Assembly: GCA_024169445.1 (NCBI GenBank)
Contig: JALKFA010000001.1
Location: forward strand, 2,480,001-2,544,000
Direction of reading: 5' to 3'
Length of the DNA: 64,000 bases
Source: Buttiauxella agrestis ATCC 33320
GTDB lineage: Bacteria > Pseudomonadota > Gammaproteobacteria > Enterobacterales > Enterobacteriaceae
Shown here: piece by piece, positions 10,669 through 19,349 of the stretch
Position numbering within the stretch: the stretch's first letter is position 1
Layout of the letters: each line of letters begins with the position of its first letter
Program-made: the position numbers and the translations under genes
Notes under the pieces: model-generated
The model's database searches: none
Told to the model about the DNA's origin: nothing
What the model saw: the letters and a program-made list of their open reading frames with translations, nothing else

Positions 10669-10690
10669 CGCCCGATAAATTTTTCGGGCG
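10669..10690 (+). terminator. Weak hairpin after bioD
   Basis: CGCCCGA and TCGGGCG form a 7-bp stem around an 8-nt A/T-rich loop about 30 nt after the bioD stop. There is no U-tract, so termination would be Rho-dependent or partial. Confidence 0.4.
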
Positions 10691-10813
10691 CTATTCCTGA
10701 ATCCGTTGTTGCCCAAAACATCTCCTTGAAGAAACGCTGAGTGCGAGTAAATTACTTTTCAATTCCATGTTGTCACATGACAACTTTTTTGAGAGTATAG
10801 CCAGGAGGTTTTT

Positions 10814-11077
10814 ATGAAGCGGCGTTTGCACCCGAATAAGGATATTGAAGCAGCATTGAGTTATGCGGAGTGTCAGGGCTGGCAGGTCCAGCCTGGTGGT
10901 TCGCATTGCTGGGGGAAGATGTATTGTCCGTGGAATGACAAAGCCTGCCGGTGCGGTGAGTTTTGTATTAGTTGTATATGGAGTACGCCGCGCAGTGCGT
11001 ACAACCATGCCAGGCAAATACGTCTTGTCGTTGATAACTGTAGTCAGCAAAGTACGCCGGCCATTATCAGACATTAA
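10814..11077 (+). CDS. Small HicA-like putative toxin
   Basis: 87 aa with a strong AGGAGG 5 nt before the ATG. The N-terminal half reads DIEAALSYAECQGWQVQPGGSHCWGK. This is the layout of the HicA/YcfA dsRBD-like fold, a helix then GW and GGSH, where the histidine is the catalytic residue of HicA mRNA interferases. The middle is cysteine-rich (CPW..ACRCGEFCISC), unlike classical HicA. It ends with STPRSAYNHARQIRLVVDNC, which looks like a conserved family tail. An HTH protein gene follows 17 bp downstream, the order of a hicA-antitoxin operon. RNase activity is inferred, not shown. Confidence 0.6.
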   Translation: MKRRLHPNKDIEAALSYAECQGWQVQPGGSHCWGKMYCPWNDKACRCGEFCISCIWSTPRSAYNHARQIRLVVDNCSQQSTPAIIRH

Positions 11078-11094
11078 GTTTCAAGGAGCAGAAC

Positions 11095-11613
11095 ATGTCA
11101 GAATTTAGTTTCACATTGATTTTTACCTTGCCAGAAAAAAGCCAGGATCCTGCTGAGTGGGTAGAGGCGTTAGGCGCACAAGGCTGCGATGACGCACTGG
11201 TTGGCGTGGGGGTGACCGGGCGCATTGCATTGAATTTTATGCGTGAAGCGCAAGAGGCAAAGCAGGCCGTTGTTTCCGCCATTAAAGACGTGAAACGTAT
11301 TATTCCAGGTGCGGTGTTGGTCGAAGTGATGCCTGACCTGGTTGGACTAACCGATATTGCCGAACTGCTGGGGTTTTCGCGCCAGTACATGCGTAAAGTG
11401 ATGGTCAGCCGGAACGCGTTCCCTCAACCAGTGCACGACGGTAAAACCGCTATTTGGCATCTGGAACCGGTGTTGCGCTGGATGCGTGAAGCTGGGGTGT
11501 CAAAAGTCCCTTTGCCGTTAGTAGAGCTTTCAGCCGTGACACGGCAATGCAATTTACAACGGGAACTCGCCGATCTCGATGATGATTTACAGAAGCAACT
11601 CGGGCAGTTGTGA
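11095..11613 (+). CDS. HTH protein, putative antitoxin or regulator partner
   Basis: 172 aa, ATG preceded by AAGGAG. The N-terminal domain (1 to about 85) is of unrecognised alpha/beta type. It is followed by a MerR/AlpA-type winged HTH, LTDIAELLGFSRQYMRKVMV, with FPQPVHDGKTAIWHLEPVLRWM completing the wing (about 83-140). The acidic, leucine-rich C-terminal helix (ELADLDDDLQKQLGQL) could dimerise. It is separated by 17 bp from the HicA-like gene and probably autoregulates the pair, as HicB and other DNA-binding antitoxins do. Partnership is inferred from gene order. Confidence 0.6.
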   Translation: MSEFSFTLIFTLPEKSQDPAEWVEALGAQGCDDALVGVGVTGRIALNFMREAQEAKQAVVSAIKDVKRIIPGAVLVEVMPDLVGLTDIAELLGFSRQYMRKVMVSRNAFPQPVHDGKTAIWHLEPVLRWMREAGVSKVPLPLVELSAVTRQCNLQRELADLDDDLQKQLGQL

Positions 11614-11623
11614 CGGCAGAACC

Positions 11624-11671
11624 GGATTAACCCATCATGCCGTCGATTGATACACCATCATGGGTCAATCC
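11624..11671. terminator. Long-stem inverted repeat between convergent genes
   Basis: GGATTAACCCAT (11624-11635) pairs with ATGGGTCAATCC (11660-11671) with one mismatch. The right arm is the extreme 3' end of the UrtE-like gene, encoding its last four residues and stop. Probably a shared 3'-end structure for the two convergent transcripts; no U-tract on either side. Confidence 0.45.
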
Positions 11672-12368
11672 AACTAGAAACCAGTTTGTCGTCCAGCATT
11701 GCGACATGACCCTGAGCGACGTTTCGTCCACGGTGGAGCAAACAGAAACGGTCTGCTACACGACGAATAAACGGCAACCGCTGTTCTACTAACAGGATAG
11801 TTAATCCAAAGTCACGGCTTAAACGTCGGATGATATTGCTGAGATCATGAATAAACCGCTGGCCGCTGCCAAAAGTCGGTTCATCCAGAATCAACAGTTT
11901 CGGCTCGGTCACCAGCGCCCTTGCTAATGCCAGTTGCTGCTGAAGATCGCCTGACAGCTCGCCACCGCGCACATGGCGCAAGCTATAAAGTTCAGGGAAC
12001 AGTTCATAGATCATCGATGGGATCGCCCGCGTCCGCACACGGGCAGCTAACAGCGCAATTTGCAGGTTCTCCTCAACGCTCAGTTGGGAAAAGATGCGTC
12101 TGTCCTGGGCGACATAACTCATTCCAAGAGCCGCCCGGCCTTCAATAGGTTGGGTCAGCAAATCTTGTGGAGGATGCCCTGCCTCAAGCCAGGTCATACT
12201 GCCACTTTGTACGGGCAGGTAACCAGTGATGCAGTTAACCAGCGTTGTTTTGCCCATTCCTGGCGCACCTAACACACAGGTACATTCGCCTGGAGTCAGC
12301 TCAAGATCCAAGTTCCACAGAATATGGCTCTCACCATAAAACTGATTAACAGCTCGCAGACTCAACAT
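11658..12368 (-). CDS. Orphan UrtE/LivF-like ABC transporter ATPase
   Basis: 236 aa from the ATG at 12368, which has AAGGAG 8 nt upstream. Most similar in layout to UrtE, the second ATPase of urea ABC importers, and to LivF. Walker A GAPGMGKTT is near residue 37, Walker B LLILDEPTFG is present, and the switch region is LLVEQRLPF. The signature is altered to LSGDLQQQ where the family normally has LSGGQQQQ, and EPTFG replaces EPTEG. No urtABCD, permease or binding protein lies nearby. It may be a remnant that still has an open frame, or an ATPase serving a distant transporter. Confidence 0.7.
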   Translation of the reverse strand: MLSLRAVNQFYGESHILWNLDLELTPGECTCVLGAPGMGKTTLVNCITGYLPVQSGSMTWLEAGHPPQDLLTQPIEGRAALGMSYVAQDRRIFSQLSVEENLQIALLAARVRTRAIPSMIYELFPELYSLRHVRGGELSGDLQQQLALARALVTEPKLLILDEPTFGSGQRFIHDLSNIIRRLSRDFGLTILLVEQRLPFIRRVADRFCLLHRGRNVAQGHVAMLDDKLVSSWIDP

Positions 12369-13080
12369 CGATATTCTCCTTCGGATCGGGTTAACAGCGC
12401 AGCGTGGCGTCCACCACTCAAACCAGGACAAGTAAAACTGTGCAATTCCCTTGCCATGAACCTTTTTGCGCGGCAGAACATGGCAACTTTGAGAAAAGAC
12501 TCATGAAAAAGGTTGAAGAAACCTTCGTCGCCTACGACTCGAAAAGACGAATGCACTCTGTCAGTGCTGGTCACTGCCAGGGATGGTGCAAGAGAGCAGA
12601 GTTGCTCCATGATAATGCGCAATTCGTGAGCAGGATCATAAGAAAAGGTGGCTCATCTTTAAGCAAAAATAAGACAAAAATAATGATGAAAAATATTTTT
12701 GATGCCACTCACAGAGATTTTAGGGTTTTTTGCGGTCTGCGCTGCAAAAGGGCTGAGAGCAGTTATCCACTATTCCTGTGGATAACCATGTGCATTAGAG
12801 TTAGAGAACTTGCGGTAAGCGAGGACTGGCGCGGCTTGCACATGAATTGGTGCTAAACCAGACTTTATCAAATAGCTGTTTAAAATTAATGAGTTGAATA
12901 AAATCAATCGCTGCAATAAAAGTGCCACAGATGTTCCTTGCGCTTTTATGACACTGCTTGACAAATGTTAAAAGGTAAAAAAATCTGGGGATAACCATTT
13001 TGGTCAGCTGAAATATCTGAGGGAGGAATGTTTTACCGGTAAACCAAACGGCAAAAAGAGGCCGTATCATAAACTTTTGT
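12369..13080. other. 712-bp gene-poor region upstream of uvrB
   Basis: No open frame here has convincing coding character; a 150-codon plus-strand frame at 12404-12856 lacks any recognisable motif. The stretch is A/T-richer around 12640-12710. It holds a pair of inverted DnaA boxes at 12763-12785 and a further near-box (CTGGGGATAAC) around 12986. The 5' part (12369-12620) may be decayed sequence that once accompanied the orphan ABC ATPase, but I cannot align it to anything. Confidence 0.5.
12763..12785. promoter_or_regulatory. Pair of inverted DnaA boxes upstream of uvrB
   Basis: TTATCCACT (12763-12771) and TGTGGATAA (12777-12785, a perfect TTATCCACA on the minus strand) face each other 5 bp apart. 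DnaA-box sequences upstream of uvrB are known in E. coli, so this may be a conserved link between replication initiator level and uvrB expression. Confidence 0.65.
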
Positions 13081-13086
13081 GCAAGG

Positions 13087-13106
13087 AACTGGTTTTTCAT
13101 CCAGTA
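13087..13106. promoter_or_regulatory. LexA (SOS) box of uvrB
   Basis: AACTGGTTTTTCATCCAGTA has the CTG-N10-CAG core of a LexA site and lies 78 bp before the uvrB ATG, just upstream of the main promoter. E. coli uvrB has the equivalent box at the corresponding place. It indicates SOS induction. Confidence 0.88.
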
Positions 13107-13113
13107 TCTTTTT

Positions 13114-13142
13114 CTGGCAAAATTTCCTGTGCTGAGTAAAAT
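13114..13142 (+). promoter_or_regulatory. uvrB sigma-70 promoter
   Basis: -35 CTGGCA (13114-13119), 17-bp spacer and -10 TAAAAT (13137-13142), giving a transcript start near 13149 and a leader of about 35 nt. It lies immediately downstream of the LexA box. Confidence 0.75.
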
Positions 13143-13183
13143 TATCCTCCGGCCCGCTCGTTTCTTCATCAGGTAGCCTCTTC

Positions 13184-15199
13184 ATGAGTAAAGCATTCAA
13201 ATTAAATTCAGCATTCAAACCTTCTGGCGATCAGCCAGAGGCCATTCGCCGCCTTGAAGAGGGGCTACAAGACGGGCTTGCCCATCAGACACTGTTGGGT
13301 GTGACAGGCTCCGGTAAGACCTTTACCGTGGCGAACGTGATTGCAGATTTGCAACGCCCCACCATGGTGCTGGCACCGAACAAAACCCTTGCGGCGCAGT
13401 TGTATGGCGAGATGAAAGAGTTCTTTCCGGATAACGCGGTTGAGTTCTTTGTTTCCTACTACGATTACTACCAGCCTGAAGCCTACGTCCCGAGCTCCGA
13501 TACTTTTATCGAAAAAGATTCCTCGGTGAATGAACATATCGAGCAGATGCGCCTGTCAGCCACCAAAGCGTTACTCGAAAGGCGTGATGTGATTGTGGTG
13601 GCTTCGGTGTCGGCGATATACGGCCTGGGCGATCCGGATCTCTACCTGAAAATGATGCTGCATCTCACCAAAGGGATGATCATCGATCAGCGCTCTATTT
13701 TGCGCCGTTTGACCGAACTGCAATACACCCGTAATGACCAGGCTTTCCAGCGCGCGACTTTCCGTGTGCGTGGGGAAGTCATCGACATCTTCCCGGCAGA
13801 GTCAGACGATTTAGCGTTACGGGTCGAATTGTTTGATGAAGAAGTGGAACGGCTTTCACTATTCGACCCCCTGACCGGGCAAATAGACCAGGTGATTCAG
13901 CGCTTCACCATTTACCCTAAATCACATTACGTCACCCCGCGTGAACGTATTGTGCAAGCCATGGAAGAAATTAAGGTGGAACTGGCTGACCGTAAAAAGG
14001 TCTTGCTGGCGAACAACAAACTGCTTGAAGAGCAGCGCCTGTCGCAACGTACTCAATTCGATTTAGAGATGATGAACGAACTGGGCTACTGCTCTGGGGT
14101 AGAAAACTATTCGCGCTTCCTGTCGGGGCGTGGCCCTGGCGAGCCACCACCAACGCTTTTCGATTATTTGCCTGCTGATGGCCTGCTGGTGGTCGACGAA
14201 TCCCACGTGACTATTCCGCAAATCGGCGGCATGTACAAAGGTGACCGGGCGCGTAAAGAAACCCTGGTGGAATACGGCTTCCGTCTGCCATCAGCACTCG
14301 ATAACCGCCCGCTGAGATTTGAAGAGTTTGAAGCGCTGGCTCCGCAAACCATCTATGTTTCGGCAACACCCAGCAATTACGAGCTGGAAAAATCAGGTGG
14401 TGATGTTGTCGATCAGGTTGTCAGGCCAACGGGTTTGCTGGACCCGATTATCGAAGTGCGTCCGGTTGGCACCCAGGTTGACGACTTGCTTTCCGAGATT
14501 CGTAAACGTGTTGAAATCAACGAACGTGTTTTGGTCACCACGCTGACCAAACGTATGGCCGAAGATTTGACAGAGTATCTGGAAGAGCATGGCGAGCGGG
14601 TGCGTTATCTGCACTCAGATATCGATACCGTCGAGCGTATGGAGATCATTCGTGATTTGCGCCTTGGCGAGTTCGACGTGCTGGTAGGCATCAACTTGCT
14701 ACGTGAGGGGTTGGATATGCCTGAAGTGTCGCTGGTGGCCATTCTGGATGCCGATAAAGAAGGTTTCCTGCGTTCTGAGCGTTCGCTCATTCAGACCATT
14801 GGTCGTGCGGCACGTAACATCAACGGTAAAGCCATTCTGTATGGTGACAAAATCACCCCGTCCATGGCAAAAGCGATTAGTGAAACGGAGCGTCGCCGTG
14901 AGAAACAGCAACGATACAACGAAGAAAATGGCATTACGCCGCAGGGGCTGAACAAGAAAGTGGTGGATGTGCTGCAGCTTGGCGAAGGCATGGCGAAAAC
15001 CAAAGGCCGGATGAAGAGCAAAGCGCGCAGCGTGATTGAAGATGATGAAATCATCCTGACGCCGAAAGCCCTGCAACAGAAAATTCATCAACTGGAAGCG
15101 AAGATGCTGGAGCATGCGCAGAATCTGGAATTTGAAGAAGCAGCACAACTCCGTGACCAGTTGCACGAGTTACGGCAATTGTTTATCGCTGCGTCGTAA
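13184..15199 (+). CDS. uvrB: Excinuclease ABC subunit B
   Basis: 671 aa. Damage-verification helicase of nucleotide excision repair; receives DNA from UvrA and recruits UvrC. Walker A GVTGSGKT is at about 39-46. The beta-hairpin region [21 protein letters not shown] is seen in pieces near residues 92-112. The helicase motif DESH sits in [11 protein letters not shown], followed by SATPSNYE and motif [13 protein letters not shown]-terminal UVR domain (about 630-665), which binds UvrC, contains [13 protein letters not shown]. Regulated by LexA through the upstream box. Confidence 0.98.
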   Translation: MSKAFKLNSAFKPSGDQPEAIRRLEEGLQDGLAHQTLLGVTGSGKTFTVANVIADLQRPTMVLAPNKTLAAQLYGEMKEFFPDNAVEFFVSYYDYYQPEAYVPSSDTFIEKDSSVNEHIEQMRLSATKALLERRDVIVVASVSAIYGLGDPDLYLKMMLHLTKGMIIDQRSILRRLTELQYTRNDQAFQRATFRVRGEVIDIFPAESDDLALRVELFDEEVERLSLFDPLTGQIDQVIQRFTIYPKSHYVTPRERIVQAMEEIKVELADRKKVLLANNKLLEEQRLSQRTQFDLEMMNELGYCSGVENYSRFLSGRGPGEPPPTLFDYLPADGLLVVDESHVTIPQIGGMYKGDRARKETLVEYGFRLPSALDNRPLRFEEFEALAPQTIYVSATPSNYELEKSGGDVVDQVVRPTGLLDPIIEVRPVGTQVDDLLSEIRKRVEINERVLVTTLTKRMAEDLTEYLEEHGERVRYLHSDIDTVERMEIIRDLRLGEFDVLVGINLLREGLDMPEVSLVAILDADKEGFLRSERSLIQTIGRAARNINGKAILYGDKITPSMAKAISETERRREKQQRYNEENGITPQGLNKKVVDVLQLGEGMAKTKGRMKSKARSVIEDDEIILTPKALQQKIHQLEAKMLEHAQNLEFEEAAQLRDQLHELRQLFIAAS

Positions 15200-15229
15200 C
15201 GGGTGGCTGTAGCTAACGCTAATCCACCT

Positions 15230-16083
15230 CACGAAATCATGCACTTGTAGGTCGGATAAGCGCAGCGTCATCCGACAAAACTGATGCAAACGGTGGATGA
15301 CGCAATCGCTTATCCACCCTACAACGACTCACGAAATCATGCACTTGTAGGTCGGATATGCGCAGCGTCATCCGACAAAACTGACGCAAACGGTGGATGA
15401 CGCAATCGCTTATTCACCCTACAACGACTCACGAAATCATGCACTTGTAGGTCGGATAAGCGCAGCGCCATCCGACAAAACTGATGCAAACGGTGGATGA
15501 CGCTATCGCTTATCCACCCTACAACGACTCACGAAATCATGAACTTGTAGGTCGGATAAGCGCAGCGCCATCCGACAATACTGATGCAAACGGTGGATGA
15601 CGCAATCGCTTATCCACCCTACAACGACTCACGAAATCATGCACTTGTAGGTCGGGTAAGTGCAGCGTCATCCGACAAAACTGATGCAAACGGTGGATGA
15701 CGCAATCGCTTATTCACCCTACAACGGCTCACGAAATCATGCACTTGTAGGTCGGATATGCGCAGCGTCATCCGACAAAACTGACGCAAACGGTGGATGA
15801 CGCAATCGCTTATCCACCCTACAACGACTCACGAAATCATGCACTTGTAGGTCGGATAAGCGCAGCGCCATCCGACAATACTGATGCAAACGGTGGATGA
15901 CGCAATCGCTTATCCACCCTACAACGACTCACGAAATCATGCACTTGTAGGTCGGATAAGCGCAGCGTCATCCGACAAAACTGATGCAAACGGTGGATGA
16001 CGCAATCGCTTATCCACCCTACAACGACTCACGAAAATCATGCACTTGTAGGTCGGATATGCGCTGCGTCATCCGACAGCAAT
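15230..16083. repeat. Tandem array of exact 100-bp palindromic (BIME/REP-like) units
   Basis: Landmark GCACTTGTAGGTCGG recurs at 15241, 15341, 15441, 15541, 15641, 15741, 15841, 15941 and 16042. That is eight full units with an exact 100-bp period and a partial ninth shifted by one inserted A. Each unit contains two hairpins, GTCGGAT...ATCCGAC and GGTGGAT...ATCCACC. Because it starts TTGTAGG and ends CCTACAA, the pair also forms one larger imperfect palindrome. Copies differ at few positions (AAG/ATG, GTCA/GCCA, AAAACTG/AATACTG), so the array is homogenised. It fills the gap between convergent uvrB and ybhK. Confidence 0.95.
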
Positions 16084-16091
16084 CGCTCATC

Positions 16092-17000
16092 CTATCCCAG
16101 TTGCTGAACAGCTTTTTCCAGCGCCTGGCGTAGCAATTGACGGTCGTGACGATAGCGAATATCACAGGCTTCCAGAGGCTCCTGAATCACCACACGGTCG
16201 GTGATTTCAGCAACATCTACCTGCGGGCCAACCACCACGGCATCAATAATGCGCTTACCAACACGCTGTTCCATGATGTCCAGAGTTTGCCCAAGCGACA
16301 GGCTTGCCGCAGCGGTGCTTAATTCCTTGCCTAAATTACCGATAAACACCACCGGCGCAGGTGTGCGACGCAGCGCCTGATCCATATCTTCCAGCAGCAG
16401 TAACGGCATCAGGCTGGTATAAAAACTACCCGGGCCAATCAGAATCAAATCGGCTTCACCAATGGCCTGCAACGCTTCGCGTGTGGCGCGGGCTTGCGGG
16501 TATAACGACAGCTCCTGCGGCGGTGAGGAAAGCTGGTCAATATTCACTTCACCGTAAATAAAATGGCCATCTGCATCCGTCGCCATCAAATCCACTGGCT
16601 GTTCAGACATCGGAATCAGAAACGCATCCACTTTGAGAAGGTTACGAATCAGATTGATGGCTTCCAGAGGCCGCACGCTCAGGTGGTCAAGCGCCTTTAA
16701 CATCAAGTTTCCAAGGTTATGCCCTGAAAGTTCGCCATTACCGCCAAAACGGTACTCAAACATGGCCGAAGCAACGCTCTGTTCAGTAATTAACTGATTT
16801 AAACAGTTACGCATATCGCCCCAGGCAATGCCACCTTCAGAGCGCCGGATTCTCCCGGTAGAACCGCCGTTATCAGTGGTGGTAACAATGCCGGTTAAAC
16901 GGGAACCTAAAGAGGAGAGAGAGGACATAACCCTGCCCAGGCCGTGTCCACCGCCCAGTGCAACCACTCTATCCAAATCCGCAAGCGTACGATTGCGCAT
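16092..17000 (-). CDS. ybhK: Gluconeogenesis factor YvcK/YbhK family protein
   Basis: 302 aa, the same as E. coli YbhK. CofD/YvcK family with a Rossmann-like nucleotide-sugar binding site: [13 protein letters not shown] near the N-terminus and [14 protein letters not shown] near residue 40. In Bacillus the homologue YvcK binds UDP-sugars and affects gluconeogenic growth and cell shape; the E. coli role is unclear. Divergent from moaA, as in E. coli. Its stop codon (16092-16094) lies directly against the decayed end of the 100-bp repeat array. Confidence 0.92.
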   Translation of the reverse strand: MRNRTLADLDRVVALGGGHGLGRVMSSLSSLGSRLTGIVTTTDNGGSTGRIRRSEGGIAWGDMRNCLNQLITEQSVASAMFEYRFGGNGELSGHNLGNLMLKALDHLSVRPLEAINLIRNLLKVDAFLIPMSEQPVDLMATDADGHFIYGEVNIDQLSSPPQELSLYPQARATREALQAIGEADLILIGPGSFYTSLMPLLLLEDMDQALRRTPAPVVFIGNLGKELSTAAASLSLGQTLDIMEQRVGKRIIDAVVVGPQVDVAEITDRVVIQEPLEACDIRYRHDRQLLRQALEKAVQQLG

Positions 17001-17075
17001 AACTTTTCCTTATGACGAACTATCGAAATAAGGTAGCGTAAAAGATCTCAAAATACGATCCTGGCTAGGGCGATA

Positions 17076-17089
17076 ATGATGTATATCAA
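17076..17089. promoter_or_regulatory. Candidate FNR site upstream of moaA
   Basis: ATGATGTATATCAA matches the FNR consensus TTGAT-N4-ATCAA at 9 of 10 positions. It lies about 58 bp upstream of the ModE-like box. Anaerobic induction of moa would suit molybdoenzyme respiration, but this is a pattern match only. Confidence 0.42.
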
Positions 17090-17139
17090 AGCAAAAGATC
17101 GCTTTTGGCGTAGTCTGTAGCGAAATTGAGCGATTGTCT

Positions 17140-17163
17140 CGCTATGTATATATTTATATAGCG
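17140..17163. promoter_or_regulatory. ModE-like operator upstream of moaA
   Basis: 24-bp imperfect palindrome with CGCTAT and ATAGCG arms and an A/T-only centre, the pattern of ModE-molybdate sites. ModE is a known activator of moaA in E. coli, and the site stands in the equivalent place, about 50 bp before the riboswitch. Confidence 0.68.
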
Positions 17164-17212
17164 AAAGCTGTTATGGCGTTGAACTCCATCACGCGCTACT
17201 ATCGCTCTAACA

Positions 17213-17318
17213 CACACTAAGCCTCTGGACCTAAGTCGAAAGATACGGTGCTTGGGCCGTGACCTTGAGTCACCAGGGTGCAGAAAGAAATGCCTGCATC
17301 TCCCGTATTTGGAAGGTG
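17213..17318 (+). promoter_or_regulatory. Molybdenum cofactor (Moco) riboswitch in the moaA leader
   Basis: The leader carries the hallmark blocks of the Moco RNA motif: CACTAAGCCTCTGGACC, GATACGGTGCTTGGGCCGTGAC, TCACCAGGGTGCAG, GAAATGCCTGCATCTCCCGTAT, then GGAAGGTGTAC and the moaA ATG. It follows the E. coli moaA leader with a shorter variable arm. The RNA ends at the ribosome-binding site, so control is probably at translation initiation, repressing moa when Moco (or tungsten cofactor) is plentiful. Confidence 0.92.
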
Positions 17319-17321
17319 TAC

Positions 17322-18311
17322 ATGGCTACTCAACTTACCGACGCATTCGCTCGTAAGTTTTTTTACCTGCGTCTGTCTATTACCGACGTTTGCAATTTTC
17401 GTTGCAACTATTGCCTGCCGGATGGCTACAAGCCTCACGGTGTGGCAAATAAAAGTTTCCTCAACGTCGATGAAATTCGCCGCGTTACGCGCGCTTTCGC
17501 CGCCCTGGGTACTGAAAAAGTACGCCTGACGGGTGGTGAACCCTCTTTACGTAAAGACTTCACTGACATCATCGCTGCGGTACATGAAAACGCCAGCATT
17601 CGCCAGATTGCCGTAACAACCAACGGTTATCGCCTTGCGCGCGACATCCAGCAATGGCGTGATGCCGGGCTGACGGCAGTGAACGTTAGCGTAGATAGTC
17701 TTGATGCTCGTCAGTTTCACGCGATTACCGGACAGGATAAATTCCGTCAGGTGATGGACGGCATTGACGCCGCGTTCTCTGCCGGTTTTGAGCGTGTAAA
17801 AGTGAATACCGTGCTGATGCGCGATGTGAACCACCACGAACTTGATACCTTCCTTGCCTGGATCAAACCGCGTCCTATCCAGTTGCGTTTCATCGAATTG
17901 ATGGAAACCGGCGATGGCGGCGAATTGTTCCGCAAACACCACATCTCGGGCAAAATCATTCGCGACCAGTTGTTGGCTCGCGGCTGGGTACATCAACTCC
18001 GCAGCCGTAGTGACGGCCCGGCGCAGGTCTTTTGCCATCCAGATTATCAGGGCGAAATTGGCCTGATCATGCCTTACGAAAAAGACTTCTGTGCCAGTTG
18101 TAACCGCCTGCGCGTCTCATCCGTCGGCAACCTGCATCTATGCTTATTTGGCGAGCAGGGCATTTCATTGCGTGATTTGCTGGCGAGCGACGAGCAAATC
18201 ACGGAGCTTGAAGCGCGTATCGCTGAAGCCCTGACCCACAAAAAACAGACCCATTTCCTGCATGACGGTGAAACCGGCATTACCCAAAACCTGTCCTACA
18301 TCGGCGGTTAA
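17322..18311 (+). CDS. moaA: GTP 3',8-cyclase MoaA (radical SAM)
   Basis: 329 aa from the ATG at 17322 (MATQLTDAF); an upstream in-frame start at 17259 would lie inside the riboswitch. Catalyses the first step of molybdopterin synthesis, rearranging GTP to 3',8-cyclo-dihydro-GTP. The N-terminal radical-SAM cluster is at Cys24, Cys28 and Cys31 ([10 protein letters not shown]). The second [4Fe-4S] site is in [10 protein letters not shown]...LHLCLF. The conserved C-terminal GG tail, needed for function, is present (SYIGG). First gene of moaABCDE. Confidence 0.98.
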   Translation: MATQLTDAFARKFFYLRLSITDVCNFRCNYCLPDGYKPHGVANKSFLNVDEIRRVTRAFAALGTEKVRLTGGEPSLRKDFTDIIAAVHENASIRQIAVTTNGYRLARDIQQWRDAGLTAVNVSVDSLDARQFHAITGQDKFRQVMDGIDAAFSAGFERVKVNTVLMRDVNHHELDTFLAWIKPRPIQLRFIELMETGDGGELFRKHHISGKIIRDQLLARGWVHQLRSRSDGPAQVFCHPDYQGEIGLIMPYEKDFCASCNRLRVSSVGNLHLCLFGEQGISLRDLLASDEQITELEARIAEALTHKKQTHFLHDGETGITQNLSYIGG

Positions 18312-18335
18312 AATCATATACATAGGGAAATCTCA

Positions 18336-18848
18336 ATGAGCCAGACGAGTAGTGAATTTATCCCGCTACATATTGCCATTCTGACTGTTTCAAGCCGCCG
18401 CGGTGAAGACGACGACACTTCAGGGCATTATCTGCGTGAGGCTGCCACTGACGCGGGTCACAAAGTGGTTGCCAAAGCGATTGTTAAAGAAAACCGCTAC
18501 GCCATTCGCGCGCAGGTTTCTCAATGGATTGCTGAGGATGAAGTCCAGGTGGTGCTAATCAACGGTGGGACAGGTTTTACCGATGGCGACCAGGCGCCCG
18601 AAGCGTTACTGCCGTTGTTTGACCGTGAAATCGAAGGTTTTGGTGAAGTTTTCCGCATGCTCTCTTTTGAAGAAATCGGCACCTCGACGCTGCAATCTCG
18701 TGCCCTGGCCGGTATTGCGAATCGCACGCTTATTTTTGCCATGCCAGGTTCCACGAAAGCGTGCCATACCGCGTGGGAAAATATCATCCAGCCTCAACTG
18801 GATGCTCGCGTGCGCCCTTGTAATTTCCATCCACATCTCAAGAAATAA
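18336..18848 (+). CDS. moaB: Molybdenum cofactor biosynthesis protein MoaB
   Basis: 170 aa, same as E. coli MoaB. MogA/MoaB-fold protein with the MPT-binding motif INGGTGFTDGDQAPEAL around 68-84 and FAMPGSTKACHTAWE near 133-147. In E. coli it binds molybdopterin-like ligands, but MogA does the adenylylation, so the exact role of MoaB is unclear. Second gene of the operon, 24 bp after moaA. Confidence 0.95.
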   Translation: MSQTSSEFIPLHIAILTVSSRRGEDDDTSGHYLREAATDAGHKVVAKAIVKENRYAIRAQVSQWIAEDEVQVVLINGGTGFTDGDQAPEALLPLFDREIEGFGEVFRMLSFEEIGTSTLQSRALAGIANRTLIFAMPGSTKACHTAWENIIQPQLDARVRPCNFHPHLKK

Positions 18849-18851
18849 ATT

Positions 18852-19349
18852 ATGTCGCAACTGACTCATATTAATGCCGCTGGCGAAGCGCACATGGTTG
18901 ATGTTTCCGCCAAAGCAGAAACCGTGCGTGAAGCGCGTGCCGAAGCGTTTATCACCATGGAAGCCGCAACATTAGCGATGATTATTGAAGGCAGCCATCA
19001 TAAAGGTGATGTCTTTGCCACGGCGCGAATCGCCGGGATCCAGGCCGCAAAACGCACCTGGGATTTGATTCCTCTTTGCCACCCGCTAATGCTCAGTAAA
19101 GTCGAAGTCAATTTAGCGGCTGAACCTGAACATAACCGTGTGCGCATCGAATCTGTCTGCCGTTTGACCGGTAAAACCGGCGTGGAAATGGAAGCGTTAA
19201 CTGCTGCGTCGGTTGCCGCGTTGACCATCTACGACATGTGCAAAGCGGTGCAGAAAGATATGGTGATCGGCCCGGTTCGCCTGCTGGCGAAAAGCGGCGG
19301 TAAATCTGGCGACTTTAAGGCGGATAGCAAGGTGACAGAACATGATTAA
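18852..19349 (+). CDS. moaC: Cyclic pyranopterin monophosphate synthase MoaC
   Basis: 165 aa (E. coli 161). Converts the MoaA product to cyclic pyranopterin monophosphate. Active-site segments [30 protein letters not shown] and [23 protein letters not shown] are all present. Only 3 bp separate it from moaB, and its 3' end overlaps moaD by 8 nt. The C-terminus ([11 protein letters not shown]) is a few residues longer than in E. coli. Confidence 0.97.
   Translation: MSQLTHINAAGEAHMVDVSAKAETVREARAEAFITMEAATLAMIIEGSHHKGDVFATARIAGIQAAKRTWDLIPLCHPLMLSKVEVNLAAEPEHNRVRIESVCRLTGKTGVEMEALTAASVAALTIYDMCKAVQKDMVIGPVRLLAKSGGKSGDFKADSKVTEHD

Noticed and set aside
12404-12856. 150-codon frame upstream of uvrB
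   Set aside because: No recognisable motif, no SD, composition unlike the neighbouring genes, and it spans the DnaA boxes.
15230-16083. Possible CRISPR array (regularly spaced repeats)
   Set aside because: The whole 100-bp unit is repeated, with no unique spacers between short repeats and no cas genes nearby. It is a tandem palindromic repeat array.
17259-17321. Longer moaA with an upstream start
   Set aside because: The 21 extra codons lie inside the riboswitch and are not present in E. coli MoaA; the ATG at 17322 follows the conserved leader end.
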